Below are positions 44,189-51,802 of a DNA stretch of 64,000 nt, in pieces. The notes beneath the pieces were generated by a model. The model made no database searches, was not told where the DNA came from, and saw only the letters and a program-made list of their open reading frames with translations. Numbering within the stretch: position 1 is the first letter of the stretch; every line of letters begins with the position of its first letter. The translations under genes and the position numbers were made by a program. Source of the DNA: Nocardioides turkmenicus (GTDB lineage Bacteria > Actinomycetota > Actinomycetes > Propionibacteriales > Nocardioidaceae). Location of the stretch: the NCBI RefSeq assembly GCF_011045035.1, contig NZ_JAALAA010000007.1, forward strand, positions 62,001 to 126,000, given 5' to 3'.

Positions 44189-45465
44189 TGGCCACCGAGC
44201 GGATCGTCCTCCTCGGCAACCGTGTTGCCGGCGTCCTCGAGCGGGCCGGCGGGAGTCTCACCTTCACCTACGACGCCGACTATCAACAAGATCGAGCCGC
44301 GACTCCGATCTCGGTCTCGATGCCCCTGGCCCGACGCCGTCACGGCGACGCCGAGGTCAATCCGTGGCTGTGGGGTCTATTGCCCGACAACACCCGCGTG
44401 CTCGATCGGTGGGCGCGTGAGTTCCAGGTCTCCGCGGGCAATCCGTTCTCGCTGCTGGCCAGCCCGGTCGGCGAGGACTGTCCTGGTGCGGTACGCATCG
44501 TCGCTCGTGATCGCGTCGACGACCTCCTGGGCGAGACCGACAACGAGGTCGATTGGCTCAGCGAGGCCGATGTGGCCCAGCGTATTCGCGATCTCCGGAC
44601 CGACTCCGCGGCCTGGCTGGGCGCCGCCTCGTCAGGCCGTTTCAGCCTCGCTGGGGCGCAGCCGAAGACGGCCTTGCTGCACCGCGACGGCCGGTGGGGT
44701 GATCCGGCCGGCTCCGGGGCGACGACCCATATCCTGAAGCCTGCCATCGAGGGCATGGACGAGCACGACCTCAACGAACACCTGTGCCTTGCCGCGATGG
44801 GATACACCGGTCTCGGAGCCGTACGCACCCGCATCGTGCGGTTCGAAGACGTCTCGGCGATCGTGGTCGCCCGATATGACCGGCGGACGACGACGGATGG
44901 GCGGCTCGTACGCCTCCATCAGGAGGATCTTGCCCAGGCGCTCGGGTACTTCCCGACGGCCAAGTATCAGAACGAGGGCGGACCCGGACCGGCTGACGTC
45001 GCCCGCCTGATCCGGCGGCTGATGGCGCCGGCCCTTGCTCGTTCGGATATCGAGCGTTTCACGGGGGCGCTGGTCTGGAACTGGATCATCGCAGGGCCGG
45101 ATGCTCACGCGAAGAACTATTCGGTGCTCCTCGCGGGGAGGCAGGTTGCGCTCGCGCCGTTCTATGACGTCGCTTCGGCGCTGCCGTATACGGATCTACA
45201 TCCCCGCAAGCTTCGCCTGGCGATGAAGTTCGGATCCGGTTACCTCATGGACCCGCCCTCCCCGCCGTGGGAGCGCCTGGCCAAAGATGTAGGGCTCTCT
45301 GAGGATGAGGTACGCACCGTCGCCAGCCGCCTCCTCGATCTGGCCGTACCTGCGTTCGAGAAGGCGGCGGCGGATCCCGGGGTGGCGGAACTCGCGTCGG
45401 ACCTGCCGCAACGTCTGGTGAGGCTGGTGGTGGAGCGGGTCCGGCGTTGTCGGCGCCTCGTGTGA
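44188..45465 (+). CDS. hipA: HipA-like serine/threonine kinase toxin
   Basis: This 425-residue protein has the HipA N-terminal couple domain and kinase core. The P-loop-like activation site FSLAGAQPKTA (residues 152-162) holds the equivalent of the autophosphorylated serine (Ser153); the catalytic D305 and N310 occur in GPDAHAKNYS; and the metal-binding DFG-like APFYDVAS follows. All key residues are intact, so an active toxin is likely. Family members phosphorylate glutamyl-tRNA synthetase or other aminoacyl-tRNA synthetases, causing dormancy; the target here is unknown. It is co-translated with hipB, and a complex hairpin lies after its stop. Confidence 0.9.
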   Translation: MATERIVLLGNRVAGVLERAGGSLTFTYDADYQQDRAATPISVSMPLARRRHGDAEVNPWLWGLLPDNTRVLDRWAREFQVSAGNPFSLLASPVGEDCPGAVRIVARDRVDDLLGETDNEVDWLSEADVAQRIRDLRTDSAAWLGAASSGRFSLAGAQPKTALLHRDGRWGDPAGSGATTHILKPAIEGMDEHDLNEHLCLAAMGYTGLGAVRTRIVRFEDVSAIVVARYDRRTTTDGRLVRLHQEDLAQALGYFPTAKYQNEGGPGPADVARLIRRLMAPALARSDIERFTGALVWNWIIAGPDAHAKNYSVLLAGRQVALAPFYDVASALPYTDLHPRKLRLAMKFGSGYLMDPPSPPWERLAKDVGLSEDEVRTVASRLLDLAVPAFEKAAADPGVAELASDLPQRLVRLVVERVRRCRRLV

Positions 45466-45471
45466 CGGGAG

Positions 45472-45543
45472 GATGCACATCGTCGTTACCCCTGTGACGT
45501 CTGAGGTGCCTCACCTGTCACGCCTTTAACGACCGTGTGCATC
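45472..45543. other. Long nested hairpin downstream of hipA
   Basis: Outer arms of 17 bases, GATGCACATCGTCGTTA and TAACGACCGTGTGCATC, pair at 15 of 17 positions and enclose GTGAC...GTCAC and AGGTG-CCT-CACCT stems. It starts six bases after the hipA stop. It may end the hipBA transcript or be part of a small structured RNA; no T-run is present. Confidence 0.45.
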
Positions 45544-45611
45544 AGGGCAACTCTCGCTCCTCGTGACCTGGACCCGGCCGCGATGTCGGTGCTCAGATCT
45601 ACGGTGGTCAC

Positions 45612-46982
45612 ATGAAGGAGAAGCGGGAGCCGTCGTGGCAGGTCCTGGCGGTCTTTCACAACGAGGACGACAGTCGAGACTTCGCTTACACGCTCGGACT
45701 GGCCGAGCGTGGGCTGCCTGAGGTGCACATGTGGGCGCGGCCGGACGCCGGAGAAGACCCTGGCCATGACTGGCGGTTCAGTCCCCACGATGCGGCTGTC
45801 ATCCTCAACGAGCTTGCGTGGCGGCTGATCGATGGTCGTATCGCCCCGGGCGATACCTACAGCCGGCGGTTCGACGCCGGCATGGTGCAGGTGGCGTTCG
45901 AACTCGGCGACCCCGTGGAGGCAGCCAGTCTTGACGCATACCAGGCGGAGCCATCGAGCGTCATGCCATTGCGTTGGTCGCTCCATCGTGCGCCCGAGGG
46001 GGCGCTCGTGTCGATGGACGATGACGCGATCGACGTCGCTGAGTCCGAGTATGTCCGACTCAGCGCGGGCCCTCGGCGCTCATTCGATTCACCAGGTGAG
46101 ATATGGACAGCGCCTACAGTGCCGTCCTGGGATCCGGGCCAACGGTGGGGACCGCGTACGCCGCTGGTGGCCGCTCATGCTGGCGTGATCTGCGCCTTCT
46201 CGCCAGAGGACATGATCGGGTTGGTGAACATCGCCTTTCCTCTGGAGGCGGCACGGTCGGCCGGTCACCCGCAGTTGGTGGCACGCGCGGCGGCCCGAAG
46301 CGTCGGCAGAAGTGCCGCACTCGACCGCCTGGCGCAGGACACGTCGACCCTCGTCGATGGACTCGGTCTCACGTGGGGCCGCAGCGCTTGGCCGGCTGCG
46401 CGTGACTGGTTGGACGGCGACGACAGCGACGACCGGTTCCCAGAGGGAGACCTTCGGCGGATGGTCAAGACGATCGTGACCAGCCATCTGTTGACGGTAG
46501 CGGTCGCGGACCAGCTCACCACGGACCAAGAGCTGACCGGGACGGGCCCGGTCGCGTTCGCTGCGACGATCGACGGCCTGCCGCCCGACGGGCGATGGCA
46601 CGCTGCGCCGCACATCGTCGACCTCGTGGTCGGGTTGCTGGCCGACGTCGACGCGGCTGTTGCGGCGGCCCGTGCTTGGCGCCTGGTGGACAACGATCTG
46701 GTGATGGGAGCCCGTGGGGATCTCCAGATCGCCGCCATCCATGGTCCATCGATGTTTCCCGACCTGTCGGTCGCGCTTCCGCCGTCATTGCTGGATGACG
46801 TACGTCAGGCGACGCTCGCTCACCGTGTGACAGGGGCGGTCGTGCAGTCCTGGCTCAGTGTCCTTGCGACGGTGCTGACGCACCGAGCACACCTTCGGGA
46901 CGAGACGGTCGCTGCGGTCGTCGAGGTGGGGTCGGTGATGCCGGGCCTCGCAGTCACCCTGAACACGCCTGTCGCCGTCTGA
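45612..46982 (+). CDS. DUF4262-like protein with an unknown C-terminal region
   Basis: This 456-residue soluble protein begins with a segment like the DUF4262 family (DDSRDFAYTLGLAERGLPEV, then EVHMWAR; about 1-100). The rest (about 150-456) matches nothing I recognise and is helical, acidic and Ala-rich, without membrane or catalytic signatures. The ATG at 45612 has GGTGG as a modest ribosome-binding site. It stands alone between two toxin-antitoxin modules, and its base composition is a little lower in GC than the backbone, in keeping with an acquired gene. No function is proposed. Confidence 0.6.
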   Translation: MKEKREPSWQVLAVFHNEDDSRDFAYTLGLAERGLPEVHMWARPDAGEDPGHDWRFSPHDAAVILNELAWRLIDGRIAPGDTYSRRFDAGMVQVAFELGDPVEAASLDAYQAEPSSVMPLRWSLHRAPEGALVSMDDDAIDVAESEYVRLSAGPRRSFDSPGEIWTAPTVPSWDPGQRWGPRTPLVAAHAGVICAFSPEDMIGLVNIAFPLEAARSAGHPQLVARAAARSVGRSAALDRLAQDTSTLVDGLGLTWGRSAWPAARDWLDGDDSDDRFPEGDLRRMVKTIVTSHLLTVAVADQLTTDQELTGTGPVAFAATIDGLPPDGRWHAAPHIVDLVVGLLADVDAAVAAARAWRLVDNDLVMGARGDLQIAAIHGPSMFPDLSVALPPSLLDDVRQATLAHRVTGAVVQSWLSVLATVLTHRAHLRDETVAAVVEVGSVMPGLAVTLNTPVAV

Positions 46983-47009
46983 GTTGGAGGGTCCACGGGG
47001 TTTCGTATC

Positions 47010-47039
47010 CACAAAATGGAGGTTATTATCCATTTTGTG
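47010..47039. promoter_or_regulatory. Operator overlapping the start of the MNT antitoxin gene
   Basis: CACAAAATGGA and TCCATTTTGTG are perfect 11-base arms around GGTTATTA. The loop and right arm include TATTAT (47024-47029), a -10-like box that would start a leaderless transcript at the GTG of 47037. This suits autorepression by the winged-helix domain of the encoded protein. Confidence 0.55.
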
Positions 47040-47654
47040 AGAAGTCAGGCTCCGGTGCTCGCGCCTCTGTTCCGGTCGGAGGCGCAGGCGCTGCTGCTCT
47101 CGGAGCTGCTGCTCCCGGGGGAGGAGATGAGCATGACCGACCTCGCCGAGCGGGCCGGGCTGCCCTATCCGACGGTCCATCGCGAGGTCGCGCGGCTGCT
47201 CGATGCCGGCCTGCTCGTCGACCGCCGCGTCGGTCGGACCCGGCTGGTGAAGGGCAACGAGCAGAGCCCGCTGCTCGCGCCGACGCGGGAGATCCTGCTG
47301 ACCGTCACCGGACCGGCCGTGCTGCTCCAGGAGGCCCTCGACGGTCTCGACGGGATCGAGCGTGCCTTCATCTTCGGGTCGTTCGCGGCCCGCGCGAAGG
47401 GGGAGCCGGGGCCGCCGCCGAACGACATCGACCTGATGGTGATCGGCACCCCCGACGTACGTGCCGTCTACGAGGTCTGCCGCGAGGTCTCCGACAGCGT
47501 CGGGCGCATCGTCAACCCCACGATCCTGAGTCCGGAGGAGGCCGAGGAGCAGACCGGGTTCCTCGAGGAGGTCCGGGCCAACCCGGTGATCGAGATCTAC
47601 GGAGGAGGACCGGATGCCCCTGCCGCTGACCCCGGCGCAGCAGAAGGCGGTTGA
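47037..47654 (+). CDS. Winged-helix plus MNT nucleotidyltransferase antitoxin
   Basis: This 205-residue protein has an N-terminal winged helix-turn-helix (about 20-75; MTDLAERAGLPYPTVHREVA) and a minimal nucleotidyltransferase domain (about 108-190) with the active-site pattern GSFAARAKG...NDIDLMV, in which the D-x-D pair is intact. The downstream HEPN gene overlaps by 41 bases. MNT proteins of HEPN/MNT pairs neutralise the toxin, in known cases by AMPylating it. I prefer the GTG at 47037 because an 11-base operator and a -10-like box cover the ATG at 47016. The fused DNA-binding domain suggests autoregulation. Confidence 0.75.
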   Translation: MRSQAPVLAPLFRSEAQALLLSELLLPGEEMSMTDLAERAGLPYPTVHREVARLLDAGLLVDRRVGRTRLVKGNEQSPLLAPTREILLTVTGPAVLLQEALDGLDGIERAFIFGSFAARAKGEPGPPPNDIDLMVIGTPDVRAVYEVCREVSDSVGRIVNPTILSPEEAEEQTGFLEEVRANPVIEIYGGGPDAPAADPGAAEGG

Positions 47655-48066
47655 CGCGCTCGTACGCTCCGGCGCGCTGCGCGCCGTGAGGCCGGACGAG
47701 AAGAAGGCCCGTGCCTTCCTCGCCGGTGCGGAGTCGGCGCTCGCCGACGTACCCCACGTCACCCGCACCGAGAACCGCTACAACCTCGCCTACAAGGCCG
47801 CCCACGACGTCGGCGAGGCGATGCTGGCGGGATACGGCTACAAGACGACGTACGGCGCGGGCGGGCACGTGAAGGTCGGCAGGTTCCTGGCCGCGGTCTT
47901 CGACACCCCACCGCCGCGCGACGCGGCCGCCCACTATGACGTGATGCGCCTGGACCGCAACGCCAACAACTACCTCGGCAAGCCGGTCACCGTCGCCGCC
48001 GCCGACGTGGCCGCCGAGGCGGCGCAGACGCTCTATGACGCGGCGGTGAAGCGGCTCGCGACGTGA
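47614..48066 (+). CDS. HEPN-domain protein, probable toxin partner of MNT
   Basis: This 150-residue all-helical protein has HEPN-like features: YNLAYKAAHDVGEAMLAGYG, then a late motif RNANNYL (Arg115 to Tyr120) where the RNase motif R-x4-6-H should be. The Arg and Asn are kept, but the His is replaced by Asn/Tyr. Its ATG lies inside the MNT gene (41-base overlap) with GGAGGA eight bases upstream. The pair fits a HEPN/MNT toxin-antitoxin module (type VII class). Whether it is still an RNase is doubtful without the histidine; it could also be a regulatory or AMPylation-target form. Confidence 0.65.
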   Translation: MPLPLTPAQQKAVDALVRSGALRAVRPDEKKARAFLAGAESALADVPHVTRTENRYNLAYKAAHDVGEAMLAGYGYKTTYGAGGHVKVGRFLAAVFDTPPPRDAAAHYDVMRLDRNANNYLGKPVTVAAADVAAEAAQTLYDAAVKRLAT

Positions 48067-48071
48067 GCGCG

Positions 48072-48449
48072 TCAGCGCTGGCCGTCGGCCGCCCGGCGCA
48101 GCGCCTCGAGGGTGGTGTCGGGGCCGGCGTTGAAGGCGAAGCGGGCCTTGGGCGCGAGCTCGTGGACCAGGTTGACGATCGCCTCGAAGAGCTCGGTGTG
48201 GGCTGGGATCGCCCTGATTCCACCGCCGATCATGACGATGTCCCACGCCTGCTGCTCGAGCGCTGCGCGCACCTGCGAGATCGCGTCGGCGAGCTCGGTG
48301 CCGATCTCGCAGGCGAGCGCGTCGTAGCCGGCGTCGGCGACCTGCGCGTTGCCGACGGCGATCCGCTCCTTCAGCGTGGCCAGATCGATCGGTGCGTCGG
48401 AGAGATCGACAGCCTCGGGCGCCAGCCCGATCATGAGGACTCGGTTCAT
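48072..48449 (-). CDS. Hypothetical protein of unknown function
   Basis: This 125-residue protein starts MNRVLMIGLAPEAVDLSDAP and contains WDIVMIGGGIRAIPAH, a pattern of alternating strands and helices suggesting a small Rossmann-like fold. It converges with the HEPN gene (five bases between stops) and is divergent from the LuxR gene. No motif lets me name a reaction. The ATG at 48449 is preferred to one at 48482, which only adds an unlikely Gly-rich lead. Single-copy small proteins of this type occur in actinobacteria, usually near regulators. Confidence 0.55.
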   Translation of the reverse strand: MNRVLMIGLAPEAVDLSDAPIDLATLKERIAVGNAQVADAGYDALACEIGTELADAISQVRAALEQQAWDIVMIGGGIRAIPAHTELFEAIVNLVHELAPKARFAFNAGPDTTLEALRRAADGQR

Positions 48450-48492
48450 GCCCACGACGCTACCCAGCCCTCCCAGGCGCAAGAATGAACCT

Positions 48493-49539
48493 GTGACCGG
48501 CGAGCCAGAGGTGCGCTACGCGCAGACCAGCGACGACATCGCGATCGCGTATCAGGTCGTCGGGAGCGGGCCGGTGGTGATCTGGATGCCGTCGCTCAGC
48601 AACATCCGGGCGCAGTGGCGGGTGCCGGCGCTGCGGATGGCCTACGAGCGGCTGAGTCAGGACCTGACGCTCGTGCTCTACGACGGCCGCGGCACCGGCT
48701 CCTCCGACCGCCGGCCCGGCGACCTCGGGCTCGATGCGCACCTCCGTGACCTGGAGGCGGTCATCGAGGCCGTCGGTGCCGACCGGGTCAACCTGCTCGG
48801 CTACTACCACGCGGTCGCGACCGCGGTCGCGTACGCCGCCACCGACCCGCAGCGCGTCGACCGGATGCTCCTCTTCGGCGGAGCGGCGCGGATGCGCGAC
48901 GCGATGAGCCCGGCGCAGACGCAGGCGCTGCTCTCGCTGGTCGAGCAGGACTGGGACCTCTTCGCCGACGCCGCCGCGACGGCCTGGCTGGGCTGGGGCT
49001 CCGGCGAGAACGCCGGCCGGGTGGCCGAGGCGTTCCGCACCGCGACGACCCCGGCGGTCGCCCGTGACTGGTTCGCCGAGGCCGCCCGGTTGGACGTCAG
49101 CGACCTGCTCGGTCAGGTCGTCGCACCGACGCTCGTGCTGCACCGCCAGGCCGCCGGCCAGATCCCGGTCGAGGTGTCCCGTCGCCTGGCCGAGGGGCTC
49201 CGCAACGGGACGCTGGTCGAGCTCGAGGGCACCACGCCGACGCTCTTCGTCGAGGGCGGCGCGCGCGACCTCGCCATGGTCAGCCGCTGGTTCCTGACCG
49301 GCGAGGTGTGTCGTGACTCTGCGTCGGCGCCGGCCCCAACGGCCCTGACGGCGCTGACCACGCGCGAGCAGGACGTGCTGAGGCTGATCGCCACGGGACG
49401 TACGAACGCCTCGGTCGCACGCGACCTCGGCATCACCGAGCACACAGTCGAGCGGCACGCGGCCAACCTCTACCGCAAGCTCGGGGTACGCAGCCGGGCC
49501 GAGGCCACCGCGTGGGCGATCCGCAACGGAGCGGACTGA
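48493..49539 (+). CDS. LuxR-type regulator with an inactive alpha/beta-hydrolase domain
   Basis: This 348-residue protein fuses an alpha/beta-hydrolase domain (about 1-275; DIAIAYQVVGSGPVVIWMPS, then YDGRGTGSSDR as the oxyanion region) to a C-terminal LuxR/FixJ helix-turn-helix (about 285-345; LTTREQDVLRLIATGRTNAS and GITEHTVERH). The nucleophile elbow G-x-S-x-G reads GYYHA, so the catalytic serine is missing. The domain probably acts as a ligand sensor, as hormone receptors derived from hydrolases do. It starts at GTG 48493 with no ribosome-binding site. Which genes it controls is not evident. Confidence 0.8.
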   Translation: MTGEPEVRYAQTSDDIAIAYQVVGSGPVVIWMPSLSNIRAQWRVPALRMAYERLSQDLTLVLYDGRGTGSSDRRPGDLGLDAHLRDLEAVIEAVGADRVNLLGYYHAVATAVAYAATDPQRVDRMLLFGGAARMRDAMSPAQTQALLSLVEQDWDLFADAAATAWLGWGSGENAGRVAEAFRTATTPAVARDWFAEAARLDVSDLLGQVVAPTLVLHRQAAGQIPVEVSRRLAEGLRNGTLVELEGTTPTLFVEGGARDLAMVSRWFLTGEVCRDSASAPAPTALTALTTREQDVLRLIATGRTNASVARDLGITEHTVERHAANLYRKLGVRSRAEATAWAIRNGAD

Positions 49540-49609
49540 CGGGAACCCGTCACTCCGGCTGATCACTGTCCGGGAAGCGGCGAGCCCGCGTGCCCGGGAC
49601 AGTGGGGAC

Positions 49610-50005
49610 ATGACGACGACGATCACCCCCAGCAACGACTCCTGGCGGATGGCGAGGGCGACCGCCCCGGTGATGCGTACCCTGGCCGGACACCGCCTGT
49701 TCCCGCTCTGGGCCGTGGTGCACCACCGCGGCCGCAAGACCGGACGCGCGCTGAGCCTGCCGGTCGCCCTGCTGCACACCGAGGACGAGTTCGTGATCAC
49801 GCTGCCGTGGGGACCGGGCACCAACTGGGTGCGCAACGTGCTGGCTGCCGGCGGGTGCACGATCACCTGGAAGGGGCGCGACCACGCCGCCACCGAACCG
49901 CGGATCCTCGGCCGTGACGAGGCGCGCCCCTACTACGACGGATTCTCCTGGTGGATGGTGGAGAAGGTCTTCAAGGCCGACAGCTTCCTGCTGCTGCGGC
50001 GCTGA
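49610..50005 (+). CDS. Ddn-like deazaflavin (F420)-dependent nitroreductase family protein
   Basis: This 131-residue protein has the split beta-barrel of the DUF385/Ddn family: HHRGRKTGRALSLPVALL is the F420-binding strand pair, followed by WGPGTNWVRNVLAAGGCTI, in which the Asn-Trp segment is typical. It would use reduced F420 to reduce an organic substrate such as a quinone or enone. F420 use supports the actinobacterial assignment. It is a single gene between the LuxR gene and the DUF4916-like gene, with short gaps on both sides. The exact substrate is unknown. Confidence 0.85.
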   Translation: MTTTITPSNDSWRMARATAPVMRTLAGHRLFPLWAVVHHRGRKTGRALSLPVALLHTEDEFVITLPWGPGTNWVRNVLAAGGCTITWKGRDHAATEPRILGRDEARPYYDGFSWWMVEKVFKADSFLLLRR

Positions 50006-50065
50006 GAGTCCATACTGCGGCGCCGTTGCTCCGTGACGTACGCCTGTGTCTGGCAGGATCGACGC

Positions 50066-50647
50066 ATGACCATGGAGGCGTTCGGCGAGCAGTCCTTCCC
50101 TGAGGAGCCCTTCGGCAACGAGTGGGACACCGAGCCGGGGTGGCTCTCCGAGGAGGAGCTGGGCGAGACCCGCGGGCGGGTGCCCATCCTCTATGTGGAG
50201 GCGGTGCCCGTGCGGGTCGATCCAGACGGCCGGGTCACCGAGGTGGGGCTGCTGCTGCGGGGCTCGCCCACGACCGGGACGATCACGCGGTCGCTGGTCT
50301 CCGGCCGGGTGCTGCACGGCGAGCGGATCCGCGACGCGCTGATGCGCAACCTGGAGAAGGACCTCGGTCCGGTCGCGTTCCCGACCCTGCCGCTGACCAC
50401 GGTCCCGGTGACCGTGGCCGAATACTTCCCGTGGCCCGGGGAGCGCTACCAGGACCCACGCCAGCACGCGGTCTCGCTGGTCTACGTCATCCCGGTGACG
50501 GGCGAGTGCGAGCCGCGCCAGGACGCCCTGGAGCTGTCCTGGATGACGCCGGCCGAGGCCGCCTCCGACGCGGTCGTGGGTGACATGGAGGGCGGCCGCG
50601 GCGCGCTGCTGCGCCAGTGCCTGAGCGCGTTCGGAGCGCTGGATTGA
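50066..50647 (+). CDS. DUF4916/NUDIX-like protein
   Basis: This 193-residue protein has features of the DUF4916 family: WLSEEELGETRGRVPILYVE, a central LVSGRVLHGERIRDALMRNL in the place of a NUDIX box, and a C-terminal LSWMTPAEA. The GX5EX7REUXEEXGU NUDIX box is degenerate (G-x5-E kept, later Glu residues lost), so hydrolase activity is uncertain. The ATG at 50066 is chosen; one at 50072 is possible. The mazG gene starts on its stop (TTGA), so they are co-translated. A link with nucleotide-pool cleaning is inferred from that coupling. Confidence 0.65.
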   Translation: MTMEAFGEQSFPEEPFGNEWDTEPGWLSEEELGETRGRVPILYVEAVPVRVDPDGRVTEVGLLLRGSPTTGTITRSLVSGRVLHGERIRDALMRNLEKDLGPVAFPTLPLTTVPVTVAEYFPWPGERYQDPRQHAVSLVYVIPVTGECEPRQDALELSWMTPAEAASDAVVGDMEGGRGALLRQCLSAFGALD

Positions 50648-51060
50648 GCGAGCGGACGTACGCATCGGGGGAGGGGCTCGTCGAGTTCCTCGACCTGATG
50701 CGGCTGATGCGTGAGCGGTGCGTGTGGAAGTCGTCGCAGACCCATTCGTCGTTGGCGAAGTATCTGCGCGAGGAGTCCGACGAGGTGCTCGAGGCGATCT
50801 CCGAGGAGGACCCGGAGCACCTCAAGGAGGAGCTCGGCGACCTGCTCCTGCAGGTCTACTTCCACGCCGCGATCGCGGAGGAGGCCGGTGAGTTCACCAT
50901 GGACGACGTCGTCGCAGGTCTCACCGAGAAGATGAAGCGCCGCAACCCGCACGTCTTCGGCCCGGAGGCCGAGTCCGGTCGTCGCTACACCCTCGACGAG
51001 GTCGAGCGGCTCTGGTCGGCGGCCAAGGCGGCCGAGAAGGGCCGACCCGGCCCGAGCTGA
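50644..51060 (+). CDS. mazG: MazG nucleoside triphosphate pyrophosphohydrolase
   Basis: This 138-residue protein is a single-domain MazG. The metal-binding helix pair is seen in LREESDEVLEAI (E-x2-E type) and EELGDLLLQVYFHAAIAEE. It hydrolyses non-canonical or regulatory nucleoside triphosphates to monophosphates. Translation likely starts at TTG 50644, which overlaps the stop of the preceding gene by four bases. In mycobacteria its counterpart follows mfd and precedes eno; here both gaps are filled by accessory genes. It is shorter than the two-domain E. coli MazG. Confidence 0.9.
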   Translation: MSERTYASGEGLVEFLDLMRLMRERCVWKSSQTHSSLAKYLREESDEVLEAISEEDPEHLKEELGDLLLQVYFHAAIAEEAGEFTMDDVVAGLTEKMKRRNPHVFGPEAESGRRYTLDEVERLWSAAKAAEKGRPGPS

Positions 51061-51085
51061 CGAGAGCCGACTCGGGGCGGGTTTC

Positions 51086-51709
51086 TCAGGCCCACTTGAC
51101 CGCGGTCTCCTCGGCGACGCGAGGGAGGCGGTCGAACCACGGGTTCTCGCCCGGGTGGCCGATGTTGACGATCATCTTGGTGGTCCAGTTGCCCTCGGGG
51201 AAGAACTCCTTGTCGACGCCCGCGGTGTCGTAGCCCGCGATCGGGCCGGCGGCGAGACCGGCCGCGCGCACGGCGAGGATGAACGCGCCCGCCTGCAGGC
51301 CGGCGGACCAGCCGCCCGCGCCGTGGCGCGCGGTCTCGTCGGACTCGAAGTAGTCCTTCATCTCCGGGCGGATCGGGAAGACGGTGGGGATCTCCTCGTG
51401 CCAGTTGTTGTCGTAGGCGACGATCGCCGTCGCCGGCGCGGCCTTGGTCTTCTCGAAGTTGCCCTCGGCGATGTGGGGCAGGAGGCGCTCCTTGCCCTCG
51501 GCCGTGCGCACGAACACGACCCGCAGCGGCTGGGTGTTGGCCATCGTCGGGGTCCAGCGGGTGAGCTCCCAGATGTCGGCCAGCTCCTCGTCGGTGACGG
51601 GCGTCTCGGCGAAGGTGTTGGACGTGCGGGCGCCGGTGAAGACGATCTCGCGGCCGCGGGGGTCCAGCTTCTCGAGGGCAGGGATCTCAAGCACGGTGGT
51701 GTCGGTCAT
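51086..51709 (-). CDS. Nitroreductase family protein (RutE/HadB-like malonic semialdehyde reductase type)
   Basis: This 207-residue FMN-dependent protein has the features of the RutE-like subgroup: RTSNTFAETPVTDEELADIW at the N-terminus, RWTPTMANTQPLRVVFV for the flavin phosphate site, and a late AAGLAAGPIAGYD. Family members reduce malonic semialdehyde or other small carbonyls and nitro compounds. No rut pathway gene is nearby, so that specific role is unlikely. It is divergent from an HxlR regulator 93 bases away, the typical partner of redox-responsive nitroreductases; regulation by electrophile or thiol stress is inferred. Confidence 0.85.
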   Translation of the reverse strand: MTDTTVLEIPALEKLDPRGREIVFTGARTSNTFAETPVTDEELADIWELTRWTPTMANTQPLRVVFVRTAEGKERLLPHIAEGNFEKTKAAPATAIVAYDNNWHEEIPTVFPIRPEMKDYFESDETARHGAGGWSAGLQAGAFILAVRAAGLAAGPIAGYDTAGVDKEFFPEGNWTTKMIVNIGHPGENPWFDRLPRVAEETAVKWA

Positions 51710-51750
51710 GTCGCTCTGAACTCCGGGGTTGCTAGGGATATTCCGGTTAC

Positions 51751-51773
51751 TTCGAAAATAGTAGTTCCTCGCG
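51751..51773. promoter_or_regulatory. Probable HxlR operator
   Basis: In the divergent region, GTTACTTCGAAAATAGTAGT contains TACT and AGTA half-sites eight bases apart, resembling published HxlR-family (HypR, YodB) operators built on TACT...AGTA. It lies about 45 bases from the nitroreductase start and 30 from the HxlR start. Confidence 0.35.
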
Positions 51774-51802
51774 ATTCGGGCAATCCCTGTACCCTGGGGT
51801 CC

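Noticed and set aside
44188..45465. hipA as an inactivated toxin
   Set aside because: Ser153, Asp305, Asn310 and the YDVAS metal site are all present, and the frame is of normal length.
51066..51081. GCCGACTCGGGGCGGG after mazG as a remnant of the 32-bp repeat
   Set aside because: Only about ten bases match the core and there is no second unit; this is easily chance in this genome.
51086..51709. Nitroreductase as part of a pyrimidine (rut) pathway
   Set aside because: No other rut gene is near; the divergent HxlR gene points to stress control.
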